Of a DNA stretch of 36,501 bases, positions 16,898-26,127 are shown piece by piece; position 1 is the stretch's first letter, and each line of letters opens with the position of its first letter. The notes beneath the pieces are model-generated. The model saw nothing but the letters and a program-made list of their open reading frames with translations. It did not search any database and had not been told where the DNA came from. The stretch is from an uncultured Synechococcus sp. (GTDB lineage: Bacteria; Cyanobacteriota; Cyanobacteriia; PCC-6307; Cyanobiaceae). Both the position numbers and the translations under genes were made by a program. The stretch is taken from NCBI GenBank assembly GCA_903855705.1, contig CAINZT010000095.1:1-36501 (forward strand), given 5' to 3'.

Positions 16898-18460
16898 TCA
16901 GCCGTTGCCGCGTCGGCGCAGCAGCGAAAGGGGATTGAGCCTGGAGAGGGCCGCCTCGGCCTCGGCCTTGGTCTGGCCCTTGGTTTGGACCGGCGGCTGG
17001 TCAGAGCCCATCGCACTAGCGCGGCTGGGGTCCGCATCCTGTCCGCGGGAGAACTGCTCCACAGCAAAGGCATCGGGGGTGGGCTCCTTAACGCCCCGCA
17101 CCTCCCGATACATCTGGTCGTAGTCCCGGGCGGAACGGCTCCAGCTGTGGTCGGCACCCATGGCCCGGTGCTGCAATTCGCGCCAGCTGTCCTGGTGGCG
17201 GAAGGCCTCCCAAGAACGCACGATCGAGGTATAGAAATCGAGCGGGTCGTAGCGGTCAAAGCAGAAGCCCGTGCCGCTGTGGTGGGCCGGGTCATGGGGG
17301 GGCACCGTGTCCACGAGGCCGCCGACCCGGCGCACCACCGGAATCGAGCCGTAGCGCATGGCCAGCAACTGGCTGATGCCACAGGGCTCAAAGCGACTGG
17401 GCATCAAGAAGGCATCGCTGCCGGCATAGATCAAGCGCGACAGGGCATCGTCATAGGTGAGAAACACCGAGAAGCGACCTGGATGGCGGGCGGCCATCTG
17501 CCACAGGCCCGATTCGATGTTGCGATCGCCGGTGCCGAGCACCACAAACTGGCTGTCGGAATAGGCCAGCACCCGATCGGCCACCTGAAGGAGCAAATCC
17601 ACCCCCTTCTGGTCGACAAGCCGGCTGACCAGCCCCATCAGATAGGTATCCGGGTTGACGGTGAGGCCCATGCGCTCCTGCAGTGCCCGCTTGCAAACCG
17701 CCTTGCCGGCCAGGTCATCGGCGGAGAAGTTGGCCGGCAGGCTGGGATCGCTCACCGGATTCCAATCGTCCTGGTCAATGCCATTGAGAATGCCGCGCAA
17801 CTTACCGCTAACAAAATTGAGCAGTCCATCCAACTTCTCGCCATATTCGGCTGTGCGAATCTCCTCGGCGTAGGTAGGCGAAACGGCATTAATGCGATCG
17901 GCATAGAGCAGGGCCGCCGCCATGGTGTTATCCCCTTGCATGTACCAAGGGACCCAGGTCATGCGATCGAGTTTCCAGCGCCAGGGGCCCACATACTTGA
18001 GGTTGTGGATGGTGAAAACAGTGCTAATTTCTGGATCTTGATGCATCCAGACTGGGATCATGCCGGTGTGCCAGTCATGGCAATGGAGCACTTCGGGCTT
18101 CCAAACATGCCAAGCAAATTCCGCCGTGGCACTAGCAAAGAAGGTGAAGCGCCAATCCTCATCTTCGCCGCCGTAGATGCGCTCAGCATCGAAGACCGGA
18201 TGGCCAATTAAATAGAGGGGTAGGCCATTATTGGGGTGGCGCGTTTCATACACAGCAAAATCCGTGCCCATGGTGTGGGCCCGCCAGATCGGTTCCGCTG
18301 GAATCTCAAGCTTGCTCCACAGCCGGCCATAGCCGGGCATGATCAGTCGCACGTCATGGCCCAGGCCAGCCAGGGCGGGGGGCAAGGAACCCACCACGTC
18401 CCCCATGCCTCCAACCTTGACCATCGGGGCGCATTCGGCTGCGGCGAACAGCACGCGCAT
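16898..18460 (-). CDS. glgA: Glycogen synthase (ADP-glucose type, GT5)
   Basis: This 520-aa GT-B glucosyltransferase extends glycogen from ADP-glucose. The N-terminal motif is K15-VGG ([17 protein letters not shown]), which binds ADP-glucose. The C-terminal lobe holds the conserved [18 protein letters not shown] segment followed by [12 protein letters not shown]. The catalytic core ends near residue 455. A C-terminal tail of about 60 residues, rich in Gln, Ala and Lys and ending in LLRRRGNG, is extra and probably disordered. Start ATG at 18460. It is the upstream gene of the glgA > unknown > murF run, and the 74-bp gap before it may hold a promoter. Confidence 0.96.
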   Translation of the reverse strand: MRVLFAAAECAPMVKVGGMGDVVGSLPPALAGLGHDVRLIMPGYGRLWSKLEIPAEPIWRAHTMGTDFAVYETRHPNNGLPLYLIGHPVFDAERIYGGEDEDWRFTFFASATAEFAWHVWKPEVLHCHDWHTGMIPVWMHQDPEISTVFTIHNLKYVGPWRWKLDRMTWVPWYMQGDNTMAAALLYADRINAVSPTYAEEIRTAEYGEKLDGLLNFVSGKLRGILNGIDQDDWNPVSDPSLPANFSADDLAGKAVCKRALQERMGLTVNPDTYLMGLVSRLVDQKGVDLLLQVADRVLAYSDSQFVVLGTGDRNIESGLWQMAARHPGRFSVFLTYDDALSRLIYAGSDAFLMPSRFEPCGISQLLAMRYGSIPVVRRVGGLVDTVPPHDPAHHSGTGFCFDRYDPLDFYTSIVRSWEAFRHQDSWRELQHRAMGADHSWSRSARDYDQMYREVRGVKEPTPDAFAVEQFSRGQDADPSRASAMGSDQPPVQTKGQTKAEAEAALSRLNPLSLLRRRGNG

Positions 18461-18534
18461 GGTGGGACTGGCGGAAGGGACCTAACTCTACGGGGGGCCT
18501 TCGTAGCCCCAGAAGGACCACTCCCTGGCCTTGT

Positions 18535-19227
18535 TCAGGGCAAGACCGTCACCGGCGTTCCCACCACCACCTGCTCAAACAGGCGCCGCACGTCCTCGTC
18601 ATAGAGGCGCACGCAGCCGTGGGACACGGCCCGGCCGACGCTGCCCCGCTGGGGTGTGCCATGGAAGCCTATCGTGGCGCAGCTGGCCACCGTCAGGGGC
18701 TGCTCCCCCTCCCAGCTCTTGCGCAGGTTGCAATCCCGCCAAAAGCCAATCCAGCGGCTGCCCAGGGGGTTGCTGGGGCCAGCGCCGATCTTGAGGGGGC
18801 GCTGGGGGTGCTGCCAGGTGGGGTTAGGGATCTTCTCCAGCACCGCAAACGAGCCCAGGGGGGTCTCCCAGCCGGGCCGGCCGATGGCCACCGGGAACAG
18901 CTCCAGCAACAGCCCGTCCTCCAGCAGCAACAGGCGCCGCTTGCCCCGTTGCAACACCAACTGGCGACCCTGCCGGTGCAACAGGGCCGGCGGCAGCTCC
19001 CTCAAGGTGGAAACCTGGTTCAACGGGATCGCTTGGGTGCCGCCACGGTCAGGACCTGGCTCCAGGGCCGGACTGGCCCCTGGGCTGGGCTGGGCCTTAA
19101 CCCCAGCCACCCCCCCGGCTATCCCCCCGGCCAAGGCTGCGCCCAGAACGGCTGGGATCAACCAGCCAGCCCAGGCCCGGGGCCATCGCCGCAGCCGCTG
19201 CAGGCCCGGCCGGCCCTGGCAAGCCAA
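18535..19227 (-). CDS. L,D-transpeptidase (YkuD domain), membrane-anchored
   Basis: This 230-aa protein ends in a YkuD catalytic domain. The signature is H189 (FHGTPQ) followed by S202-H203-G204-C205-V-R in RAVSHGCVRLYDED, where C205 is the nucleophile that forms 3-3 peptidoglycan cross-links or attaches proteins. A single N-terminal hydrophobic segment (about 18-45) is a signal anchor placing the domain outside the membrane. The start is uncertain. The TTG at 19227 follows a GGGGGTGGTGGG stretch and gives a clean N-in anchor. An in-frame ATG at 19353 would add a Cys-rich repeat-like stretch and overlap menB by 56 nt. The gene lies between menB and glgA on the same strand. Confidence 0.85.
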   Translation of the reverse strand: MACQGRPGLQRLRRWPRAWAGWLIPAVLGAALAGGIAGGVAGVKAQPSPGASPALEPGPDRGGTQAIPLNQVSTLRELPPALLHRQGRQLVLQRGKRRLLLLEDGLLLELFPVAIGRPGWETPLGSFAVLEKIPNPTWQHPQRPLKIGAGPSNPLGSRWIGFWRDCNLRKSWEGEQPLTVASCATIGFHGTPQRGSVGRAVSHGCVRLYDEDVRRLFEQVVVGTPVTVLP

Positions 19228-19297
19228 CCCACCACCCCCAGGACCAGGGGAGCCAGGGCATGCCAGCTCACAGCAGCCAAGCTCAAGGCAGGCCAGT

Positions 19298-20140
19298 TCA
19301 GGGCAGCCAGGGCGAGGCCGAGAAGTCCGGCGCCCGTTTTTCCAGAAAGGCATTGCGTCCCTCCTGACCTTCCTCGGTTCGGTAAAAGAGATGGGTGGCC
19401 TGGCCGGCCAGCTCCTGCAAGCCAGCCATGCCATCAGTCTCGGCATTGAAGGCGGCTTTGAGGCAGCGAATGGCCGTGGGACTGTGGCCCAGCACCTCCC
19501 GCGCCCAGCGGACCCCCTCGGCTTCGAGCTGCTCCAGGGGGACCACCTGGTTAACCAGGCCCATGGCCAGGGCCTCCTGGGCGCCGTACTGGCGGCAGAG
19601 AAACCAGATTTCCCGGGCCTTGCGCTGGCCCACCACCCGGGCCAGGTAGCTGGCGCCAAAGCCGCCATCGAAGCTGCCCACCCGGGGGCCGGTCTGGCCG
19701 AAGACGGCATTGTCGGCCGCCAGGCTGAGGTCGCAGAGCAGGTGCAGCACCTGGCCGCCACCGATGGCATACCCCGCCACCAGGGCGATCACCACCTTGG
19801 GCAGGCTGCGGATCAGGCGCTGCAGGTCGAGCACATTGAGCCGGGGCAGGCCCTCGTCATCGACATAGCCGCCGTCGCCGCGCACGCTTTGATCGCCACC
19901 GGCGCAGAAGGCGTAGGCCCCATCGGCAGCCGGGCCGGCTCCGGTGAACAGCACCACCCCAATCGCCGGGTTGTCGCGCACGCGCGAGAAGGCGTCATAG
20001 AGCTCGCTCACGGTGCGGGGCCGAAAGGCGTTGCGCTTCTCCGGCCGGTTGATCGTGATGCGGGCGATGCCCTGCTCACTGAGATCAAACAGGATGTCTG
20101 AATAGGTCCCCTGCGGGATCCACGGCAACACAGAAGCCAT
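19298..20140 (-). CDS. menB: 1,4-dihydroxy-2-naphthoyl-CoA synthase
   Basis: This 280-aa crotonase-fold enzyme closes the second ring of the naphthoquinone by converting o-succinylbenzoyl-CoA to DHNA-CoA, on the path to phylloquinone for photosystem I. Signatures are [12 protein letters not shown], the oxyanion-hole segment [23 protein letters not shown], and the MenB-typical [21 protein letters not shown]. The frame is open further upstream, but ATG 20140 gives [19 protein letters not shown], the usual start. An alternative ATG at 20236 would add 32 residues with no family match. It lies 173 bp after menD, and no other gene is visible in that gap. Confidence 0.95.
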   Translation of the reverse strand: MASVLPWIPQGTYSDILFDLSEQGIARITINRPEKRNAFRPRTVSELYDAFSRVRDNPAIGVVLFTGAGPAADGAYAFCAGGDQSVRGDGGYVDDEGLPRLNVLDLQRLIRSLPKVVIALVAGYAIGGGQVLHLLCDLSLAADNAVFGQTGPRVGSFDGGFGASYLARVVGQRKAREIWFLCRQYGAQEALAMGLVNQVVPLEQLEAEGVRWAREVLGHSPTAIRCLKAAFNAETDGMAGLQELAGQATHLFYRTEEGQEGRNAFLEKRAPDFSASPWLP

Positions 20141-20313
20141 CAGCCCAGCATTGGCGGCCCGGCCATTCTGCGCCGCAGCGCCCAAGCGCCAGGCCTGGGC
20201 GCCTAGGCAAGCGCCGTTCACCGGCAGCTTCGCCATCGCAGCGGGGATCAGGCTCTGGGAAACAAACAGCGACGGGCCAGGGAGCCCTGCTCCGGCCGAA
20301 GGCGTTTGGGGGA

Positions 20314-22188
20314 TCAGGACCCTCCCGAACGCCAGCCCTGACGCAGGGCCTGGCGCAGGACGGCATCGGCCTGGCGATCCGTGCGCAGTTCCAGCAGGGC
20401 CAGGGGCTCGCCTGCCGCCCAGGCCAGCCCCTCGGCCAGCTCCTCTAGCCCGCCTAGCCGGCGCCAGGGCACGCCAAAGGCCGCCGCCAAGGGCCCATGG
20501 CTGACGGCTTGGGGCATGGCAAATAGGCGCTCGAAATCGAGCCGGGATGGCGCCTGGGCGCCGCTGGCTGACGCGCCAGAGCTGGCCCCAACCCCAGGCC
20601 GAATCGGCAACTGCTCGAAGATGCCACCACCGCCGTTCTCCACCAGAACCACGGTCAACTGGCCGCCCAGCTGGGGCTTCCAAAGCCAGCCATGGCTGTC
20701 GTGCAGCAGGGCCAGATCGCCGGTGAGCAACACCAACCGCCCCTCCAGCTCGGCCAGGCCGCAGGCGATCGAGAGGGTGCCATCAATGCCGGAGGCGCCA
20801 CGAAAGCCATAGACGCGCCGCTGGGGCGCCAACGGATCGCCAAAGCTCTCCCAGTCCCGCACGGGGCTGCTGCTGGCCAGCATCAGGGCCACCCCAGGGG
20901 GCAGCAGCGGTCCCAGGGCCCGGCTCAGGGCCGGTTCGTTCGCTGGGCCGATGGCTGGCAACTGGCGATCCAACCAGGCCTGGGCGCCCGCTTCGGCGGC
21001 GAGCCAGTGGGCGGCTTGAGCCTGGGCTCCAGCCGTGGGCGTCCCTTGCCATAGCTCCTCGGGCCAGCCAGAGAGCCAGGTCTCCAGGCCCTGGCTCCAG
21101 CGACTAGGGGTGCCGATCCCGGCATCCAGGTTGCGGGGGTCGGCTTCGCTGATCAGCAGCTGGGGGCCTGGGGCCGCCGCCAGCCACTGCTGCAGGCGCC
21201 GGCTGGTGGGCATGGGCCCCAGCCGCAACAGCTGGCCCGGGCCTAGGGGCTCGCCGGGCGAATCGAGCACCAGGTCGTAGGCCGAGATCGTGGCCAGCTG
21301 CGGCCAGCCCCGCAGACCCGAGAGTCCATCGGCCAGCACCGGCCAGCCGCTGCGGCGCTGCCAGCGAATCAGGCCAGCGGCAAAGCGCTCCAGCTGCCCC
21401 GCCGTGCCGCGCCAGGGGCCGGCCACCACCACCCCAGGACGATCCGGATCCAGCCTGGCTCCCTCTGCCTCAGCGAGGCCAGTCGCGCCCGGGGCGCGAG
21501 CGAGCCAGTCCTCGATGGGTTCGCTCAACCGTTCCCGAATGGATGCCGTGTCCGAGTCCTCTGCCAGCTCCAAAGGCAGTTCCCCAGCCAAGTCGCCCGC
21601 CAAGCGAGCTAGGGCCTCGGCGCCGATGTGGAGCGGCTCCTCGATCGGCAGGTTGAGGTGCACCGGGCCGAGGGGATTGCCGAGGCAGCCCTGCCAGGCC
21701 CGCCTGGCCAGGGTCTCCAGACCAGGGGCCGTCTCCTGGGCCAGGCCATCTGAGCTGGCCTGCAGCAGCAGGCGGCAACACGGGGCCAGGAACTCCTCTT
21801 GGTTCACGGTCTGGTTGGCGCCGCGGTTCTTGAGCCGGGCCGGCCGATCGGCGCTCAGCAGCAGCAGGGGGATAGCACCCCGATCCGCCTCGACCACGGC
21901 CGGCAGCAGGTTGGCCACGGCGCTGCCCGAGGTGGTGACCACCGCTGCCGGCTTGCCAGCAGCCCTGCCCAGGCCAAGGGCGAAGAAGGCAGCCGAGCGT
22001 TCGTCGATAGCGGTAAACAGCTGAAGGCCCGATGGCTCCAGCAGGCCCGCCGCCACCGCCAGGGGCGCCGAGCGGCTGCCGGGGCAGAGCACGAGCCGCT
22101 CCAGGCCCTGGCGCCTCAGGGCCAGCAACAGGCCCAGGGCGGCCCGCAGGTTGGCCTCAGCCGTTGGGGGGGTGGGGGCAGCCAGCAC
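20314..22188 (-). CDS. menD: SEPHCHC synthase (MenD)
   Basis: This 624-aa thiamin-diphosphate enzyme joins 2-oxoglutarate to isochorismate, the first committed step towards phylloquinone. The N-terminal ThDP domain shows [16 protein letters not shown] and the catalytic-glutamate segment [39 protein letters not shown] and [20 protein letters not shown] follow. The C-terminal ThDP-binding part shows [34 protein letters not shown] and [18 protein letters not shown] short Ala/Ser-rich insertion (about 540-552) lies after that last motif. The start is GTG at 22186-22188. It is divergent from lepB, and menB follows on the same strand. Confidence 0.96.
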   Translation of the reverse strand: MLAAPTPPTAEANLRAALGLLLALRRQGLERLVLCPGSRSAPLAVAAGLLEPSGLQLFTAIDERSAAFFALGLGRAAGKPAAVVTTSGSAVANLLPAVVEADRGAIPLLLLSADRPARLKNRGANQTVNQEEFLAPCCRLLLQASSDGLAQETAPGLETLARRAWQGCLGNPLGPVHLNLPIEEPLHIGAEALARLAGDLAGELPLELAEDSDTASIRERLSEPIEDWLARAPGATGLAEAEGARLDPDRPGVVVAGPWRGTAGQLERFAAGLIRWQRRSGWPVLADGLSGLRGWPQLATISAYDLVLDSPGEPLGPGQLLRLGPMPTSRRLQQWLAAAPGPQLLISEADPRNLDAGIGTPSRWSQGLETWLSGWPEELWQGTPTAGAQAQAAHWLAAEAGAQAWLDRQLPAIGPANEPALSRALGPLLPPGVALMLASSSPVRDWESFGDPLAPQRRVYGFRGASGIDGTLSIACGLAELEGRLVLLTGDLALLHDSHGWLWKPQLGGQLTVVLVENGGGGIFEQLPIRPGVGASSGASASGAQAPSRLDFERLFAMPQAVSHGPLAAAFGVPWRRLGGLEELAEGLAWAAGEPLALLELRTDRQADAVLRQALRQGWRSGGS

Positions 22189-22274
22189 CGCAGCGGGGGG
22201 TGGTCAGGATCAGCCGATCATGCTGAAGCGCCGGAAGGCTCCTGGTTCTTCTCTCCCCTTCCACGCGATCGCCG

Positions 22275-22898
22275 ATGGCCGTAGCCCCTCCCGACCCAGC
22301 CGACCAGGCGGCAGCACCACCGCCTGGGGCTCCGCCAATCCCGGCTGCGCCCAAGCCCTGGTGGGCCTCCTTGCTGCTCTGGCTGGCCCTGGCCCTGGTG
22401 CTGCGCTGGGCCGTGGTCGAGCCCCGCTGGATCCCTTCAGGCTCGATGCTGCCCACCCTGGAGCTCCAGGACCGGGTGCTGGTGGAGAAACTGCGGCCCA
22501 AACTGGGCCTGCCCCTGCCCTTGGGCACGATCGTGGTCTTCCATCCACCCGAGGCCCTGCTGGCAGCGGGCTACGACCCCAAGGCGGCCCTGATCAAGCG
22601 GGTGGTGGCCCAATCCGGAGATGTGGTGGAGGTGCTGGACGGCCAGCTGTATCGCAATGGCGAAGCGGTGGTCGAACCCTGGCTGACTGAACCCATGCAC
22701 TACCGCTTCGGCCCGGTCAAGGTGCCAGCCGGCAACCTGCTGGTGCTGGGGGACAACCGCAATGCCAGCCTTGATTCCCACCTCTGGGGGCCCCTAGCCA
22801 GCCAGGAGGTGATCGGCACGGCCCTGGTCCGTTACTGGCCCTGGAACCGCATCGGCCTGCTTCGGTTTTCCGCCAAGGATCCCGCAGCCCATTCCTGA
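22275..22898 (+). CDS. lepB: Signal peptidase I
   Basis: This 207-aa membrane serine protease removes signal peptides from exported proteins. A Pro/Ala-rich N-terminus (1-27) is followed by one membrane helix (about 28-48). The catalytic Ser57 is in IPSGSMLPTL and the general base Lys108 is in LIKRVVAQSGDVVEV. Box E is GDNRNASLDSHLWGPL. The catalytic domain would face the periplasm or thylakoid lumen. ATG at 22275. It is divergent from menD with 86 bp between them, and the DUF760 gene follows after a short gap. Confidence 0.94.
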   Translation: MAVAPPDPADQAAAPPPGAPPIPAAPKPWWASLLLWLALALVLRWAVVEPRWIPSGSMLPTLELQDRVLVEKLRPKLGLPLPLGTIVVFHPPEALLAAGYDPKAALIKRVVAQSGDVVEVLDGQLYRNGEAVVEPWLTEPMHYRFGPVKVPAGNLLVLGDNRNASLDSHLWGPLASQEVIGTALVRYWPWNRIGLLRFSAKDPAAHS

Positions 22899-22941
22899 CA
22901 GCTGGGGTATGGTGATCAGCGTGATACGGAGCACCCCGGAG

Positions 22942-23289
22942 ATGTTCAACCCGGAGTTCCTGACGACGGACAGCGAATCAGCTAACGGCAACTCGCTGAT
23001 TCAGTACCTCCAGGAGCAATCTCCGGACGTGCTTCAACGGGTGGCCCGTTCCGCCAGTTCTGAGATCCAGGACATTATTCGTCATAACGTCCATGGCCTG
23101 CTGGGCATGCTGCCTGGTGAACAGTTTGAAGTGAAAATCCAGGCCAGCCGCGACAATCTCGCCGGCCTGCTCGCTTCAGCCATGATGACGGGCTACTTCC
23201 TGCGCCAGATGGAGCAACGCATGGAACTGGAAGCCAGCCTGTTCAGCGAAGACAGCCTGGATGCCGATCCCGGCGAGCTCGAACTCTGA
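22942..23289 (+). CDS. DUF760 family protein
   Basis: This 115-aa protein belongs to DUF760, found in cyanobacteria and plant plastids, where a UV-B-induced Arabidopsis protein carries the domain. Its function is unknown. The core is NSLIQYLQEQSPDVLQRVA, then IIRHNVHGLLGMLPGEQFEV and NLAGLLASAMMTGYFLRQME, a helix-rich pattern. The acidic C-terminus (SEDSLDADPGELEL) is variable. The frame opens at ATG 22909, but ATG 22942 gives the usual MFNPEFL start and is preceded by GGAG about 10 nt upstream. It is followed by a strong terminator. Confidence 0.85.
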   Translation: MFNPEFLTTDSESANGNSLIQYLQEQSPDVLQRVARSASSEIQDIIRHNVHGLLGMLPGEQFEVKIQASRDNLAGLLASAMMTGYFLRQMEQRMELEASLFSEDSLDADPGELEL

Positions 23290-23347
23290 ACCCATTGCTG
23301 GCTTGATCCCAAGGCCGGCTCAGGCGCCAAGGCCGGTAAGACCCGAG

Positions 23348-23387
23348 AAAAAAACCGTTGCAAGCCTCAAGCTGCAACGGTTTTTTT
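23348..23387. terminator. Bidirectional rho-independent terminator
   Basis: A run of seven A is followed by CCGTTGCA (23355-23362), a 10-nt loop, TGCAACGG (23373-23380) and seven T. The stem with its A/T flanks is 15 bp and works on both strands. It closes the DUF760 transcript and the convergent DUF4336 transcript. Confidence 0.95.
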
Positions 23388-23394
23388 GTGCCCT

Positions 23395-24546
23395 TCATTG
23401 GGGCCCGGCCCCAGGCACCAGCCCCCACTCCAGCAACCGGTCATCGATGGCGGCCAGGGTGGCCCAGTCGCCGCTGCTGGGGGCCCAGGGCCTGGCTTCC
23501 AGTTCTGCGGCAAGGCTGGCGAAATCAGCACCTGTGCAGACCATCGGGGCCTGGTAATGGGCACCGACCATCTGGCGGATGCCCTGCAGCCGCGACAGGC
23601 GCCGCAGCCACTCGAGCAGCACGCCCCGATGGCGCGGGAACACCAGCCGTTCCAGAACAGGAGCCAGTTGCAGCCGGGGCTGGCCGTTTGTCAGCAGGGC
23701 CCAGAAGGCCTCCTGCCAACCCCTCTGCCAGCGGAAGGGATAGAGACCGAAATAGCTGGTTGGGTTTCTAAACCCAGGCCGAAACGCCTGGGACCAGACC
23801 TGGGCCAGGGGCAGCACCTCCAAGGGAGCCGGCTGGAAATAGGAGGCAAACAGCACCAGGCGCTGCCAGCCCTTGCGGCGCTGCTCAACGCTGTCGACCA
23901 GGGGCTCATCACCCCGGTCGCGGGCATGGAACAGCAGGGGAGTGGGATCGGCCTCAAACAGCTCGGGCGGCTCGGCGCCGATCGCCACTAGGGCATCGGT
24001 CACCAGCAGGCTGCCGCTGGCTTTGTGGAGGCAACTGACCTCCTGAAAGCGGCCCAGGCCCAGATCCACGGGCCCGAGCGATTCCCACACCAGTTGGTCC
24101 TCGTGGGGCAGGCCGTCCTCGATCAGGGTGTGGGTCCGTCCGGGCGGAAAACCGAGCCAGCTCAAGGGCAGAGGCACAGGGAAGCTCCACTGGCCTGGAC
24201 TCACCCACACCTGGGCCTTGGGGAAGGCCCGGGCCAGGGCCGGCAGGGGCAGCTTGTGCTCGAGCCCAGAACTAGTGGCCAAGACAATGGTGCAGACGGG
24301 TCCATAGCTCGCCTCCAGCTGGCGCAGCTGGGCCAGGAGCTCCCGGGTTGGGGCGACGGGTCCGTAGAGCAGCAGGCCTTCGCGCAGCCGCAGCACGGTC
24401 ATGCGGATCGGCACCGCCACATAGAAGATCCCCTGGAGCTGCTCAAAACTCCAGACCTGGCCTGGAATCAGTTCCCGAACCAGGGTGCGGCGCCGGCCAT
24501 AGGGATACAGCGGCAACAGGGGCCACCAGGGCCAGTGCTGATCCAC
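23395..24546 (-). CDS. DUF4336 domain-containing protein
   Basis: This protein of about 383 aa belongs to DUF4336, common in cyanobacteria and algae and without an assigned reaction. Recognisable segments are WPLLPLYPYGRRRTLVRELI near the start, then VWSFEQLQGIFYVAVPIRMT and the strand-loop LLLYGPVAPTRELL. I see no complete metal-binding HxHxDH motif. The frame continues upstream to 24666, but that part runs through the psbA terminator. GTG 24546 (or TTG 24558) gives a sensible start. The gene lies directly downstream of psbA on the same strand, yet the terminator should separate them. It is convergent with DUF760. Confidence 0.8.
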   Translation of the reverse strand: MDQHWPWWPLLPLYPYGRRRTLVRELIPGQVWSFEQLQGIFYVAVPIRMTVLRLREGLLLYGPVAPTRELLAQLRQLEASYGPVCTIVLATSSGLEHKLPLPALARAFPKAQVWVSPGQWSFPVPLPLSWLGFPPGRTHTLIEDGLPHEDQLVWESLGPVDLGLGRFQEVSCLHKASGSLLVTDALVAIGAEPPELFEADPTPLLFHARDRGDEPLVDSVEQRRKGWQRLVLFASYFQPAPLEVLPLAQVWSQAFRPGFRNPTSYFGLYPFRWQRGWQEAFWALLTNGQPRLQLAPVLERLVFPRHRGVLLEWLRRLSRLQGIRQMVGAHYQAPMVCTGADFASLAAELEARPWAPSSGDWATLAAIDDRLLEWGLVPGAGPQ

Positions 24547-24631
24547 TAGGGCAGGCAAGCAGGGGGATTCATCTTCGCAAGCGAAACCGAAGCCCGAGGG
24601 CGGCCCCGGGGCTCGGGGTCCTCCGCCAATC

Positions 24632-24661
24632 AAAAAGGCCCCCTTGCCTTGCAAGGGGGCC
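24632..24661 (-). terminator. Rho-independent terminator of psbA
   Basis: On the minus strand GGCCCCCTTG and CAAGGGGGCC form a perfect 10-bp stem with a 5-nt loop, followed by five T. It begins 47 bp after the psbA stop codon. Confidence 0.93.
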
Positions 24662-24708
24662 GACACAGCACAGGCGGAAGGATCGGAGCCAATCCCTCCA
24701 GCCAGCCA

Positions 24709-25785
24709 TCAACCGATGGCAGGCGCCGTCAGGGCCACGGGGGTGGTCTGAACGGCAGCCAGATCGAGGGGGAAGTTGTGGGCATTGCGCTCGTGCATCA
24801 CTTCCATGCCGAGGCCGGCGCGGTTGATGACGTCGGCCCAGGTGCTCACAACCCGGCCCTGGGAATCCAAGATCGATTGGTTGAAGTTGAAGCCGTTGAG
24901 GTTGAAGGCCATGGTGCTGACGCCCAGGCTGGTGAACCAGATGCCCACCACCGGCCAACCGGCCAGGAAGAAGTGGAGGCTGCGGCTGTTATTGAAGGAG
25001 GCGTACTGGAAGATCAGGCGACCGAAGTAACCGTGGGCAGCCACGATATTGTAGGTCTCTTCCTCCTGGCCAAACTTATAGCCGTAGTTCTGGGACTCGG
25101 TCTCGGTGGTTTCACGCACCAACGAGGAGGTCACCAAGGAGCCGTGCATGGCGGAGAACAGGCTGCCACCGAACACACCAGCCACACCGAGCATGTGGAA
25201 GGGGTGCATCAGGATGTTGTGCTCAGCCTGGAACACCAACATGAAGTTGAAGGTGCCGGAAATCCCGAGGGGCATGCCATCGGAGAAGGAACCCTGACCA
25301 AAGGGATAGATCAGGAACACCGCAAAGGCGGCCGAGAGGGGGGCGCTGTAGGCGACGCAGATCCAGGGGCGCATGCCCAACCGGTAGGAGAGTTCCCACT
25401 GGCGTCCCATGTAGGCCGAGATGCCGATCAGGAAGTGGAAAACAATCAGCTGGTAAGGGCCACCGTTGTAGAGCCACTCATCCAGGCTGGCCGCTTCCCA
25501 GATCGGGTAGAGGTGCAGGCCGATGGCGTTGCTGGAAGGAATAACAGCGCCAGAGATGATGTTGTTGCCGTACAGGAACGAACCGGCAACGGGCTCACGG
25601 ATGCCGTCGATGTCGACGGGAGGAGCGGCAATGAAGGCAATGATGAAGCAGATGGTCGCCGTGAGAAGGCAGGGGATCATCAGCACACCGAACCAGCCCA
25701 CATAAATGCGGTTGTCGGTGGAGGTCACCCACTGGCAGAAGCTTTCCCAGCTACTGCGGCGGCCGCTGCGGATCGCAGTGGTCAT
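24709..25785 (-). CDS. psbA: Photosystem II reaction-centre protein D1
   Basis: This 358-aa protein is the D1 core subunit of photosystem II, carrying the primary electron donor, pheophytin and QB sites and most manganese-cluster ligands. The sequence is typical along its length, for example [34 protein letters not shown] and [14 protein letters not shown]. The N-terminus is one residue shorter than the standard numbering. The residue equivalent to position 130 is Gln (MGRQWELS, residue 129 here), the D1:1-type variant rather than the Glu form linked to high light. CtpA processing would cut after Ala343 (standard 344), leaving a 15-residue tail. Other psbA copies, if any, lie outside the window. 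Confidence 0.98.
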   Translation of the reverse strand: MTTAIRSGRRSSWESFCQWVTSTDNRIYVGWFGVLMIPCLLTATICFIIAFIAAPPVDIDGIREPVAGSFLYGNNIISGAVIPSSNAIGLHLYPIWEAASLDEWLYNGGPYQLIVFHFLIGISAYMGRQWELSYRLGMRPWICVAYSAPLSAAFAVFLIYPFGQGSFSDGMPLGISGTFNFMLVFQAEHNILMHPFHMLGVAGVFGGSLFSAMHGSLVTSSLVRETTETESQNYGYKFGQEEETYNIVAAHGYFGRLIFQYASFNNSRSLHFFLAGWPVVGIWFTSLGVSTMAFNLNGFNFNQSILDSQGRVVSTWADVINRAGLGMEVMHERNAHNFPLDLAAVQTTPVALTAPAIG

Positions 25786-25966
25786 GGAAGGTTAAAGAGA
25801 ACGGGTTGGCCGCCAGAGGCAGCATGTCAACGCTAAGAACGGCAAGCCCAGCCACAACAGGGCGCAACCAAATGTCAAACCGCTTCAATAAACTTTAAGG
25901 AGCTTTAGCTTTCTTAGCAATAACCCCTGACCTCGCAAGCTTTATTCACGAAGCAAGTTTCTCGGC
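25786..25966 (-). promoter_or_regulatory. psbA upstream region with two TTGACA hexamers
   Basis: The region before psbA is clearly richer in A+T than its surroundings. On the minus strand it holds two exact TTGACA boxes (25825-25830 and 25873-25878), 48 bp apart. Neither has a convincing -10 element at standard spacing, so the start site cannot be placed. There is no strong Shine-Dalgarno before the ATG. No clear direct-repeat high-light box was found. Confidence 0.4.
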
Positions 25967-26070
25967 GGCTGCTTCGCAAAGGCTGCTTCGCACAGGGTTT
26001 TTCGGCAAGGGTGCTTCGGCAAGAAGGGTGTTCCGCCAAGGCTGGTCGCGAAGGGGTTCTTCCTGCTCAA
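25967..26070. repeat. Seven-unit imperfect 14-bp tandem repeat with TTCG cores
   Basis: Seven adjacent units of 14 to 17 bp share a consensus near GGSTGCTTCGSCAA. Units start at 25967, 25981, 25995, 26009, 26026, 26040 and 26054. The first two are nearly identical and the last two are the most decayed. Several can fold as TGC-TTCG-GCA mini-hairpins. The array lies between the DUF697 gene and the psbA upstream region, both on the minus strand. The remaining 57 bp (26071-26127) hold nothing I can identify. Confidence 0.7.
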
Positions 26071-26127
26071 AAAGGCCACGACCCAAGGCGTGGGGAAAGC
26101 GCCACTTTCCCGATCTCCCGAGCGAGC

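Noticed and set aside
20141-20313. A small gene or leader in the menD-menB gap
   Set aside because: The only open frame is the upstream continuation of menB, with no family match. GC-rich stems are present but nothing distinctive.
10674-22272. HIP1 octamers GCGATCGC at 10674, 15393, 17522 and 22265
   Set aside because: Four copies found by eye in 36.5 kb is close to the one or two expected at this GC content, so there is no clear enrichment. The low number fits the marine/Cyanobium lineage.
24632-24666. N-terminal extension of the DUF4336 protein to 24666
   Set aside because: The added codons run through the stem and T-run of the psbA terminator and have no resemblance to the family N-terminus.
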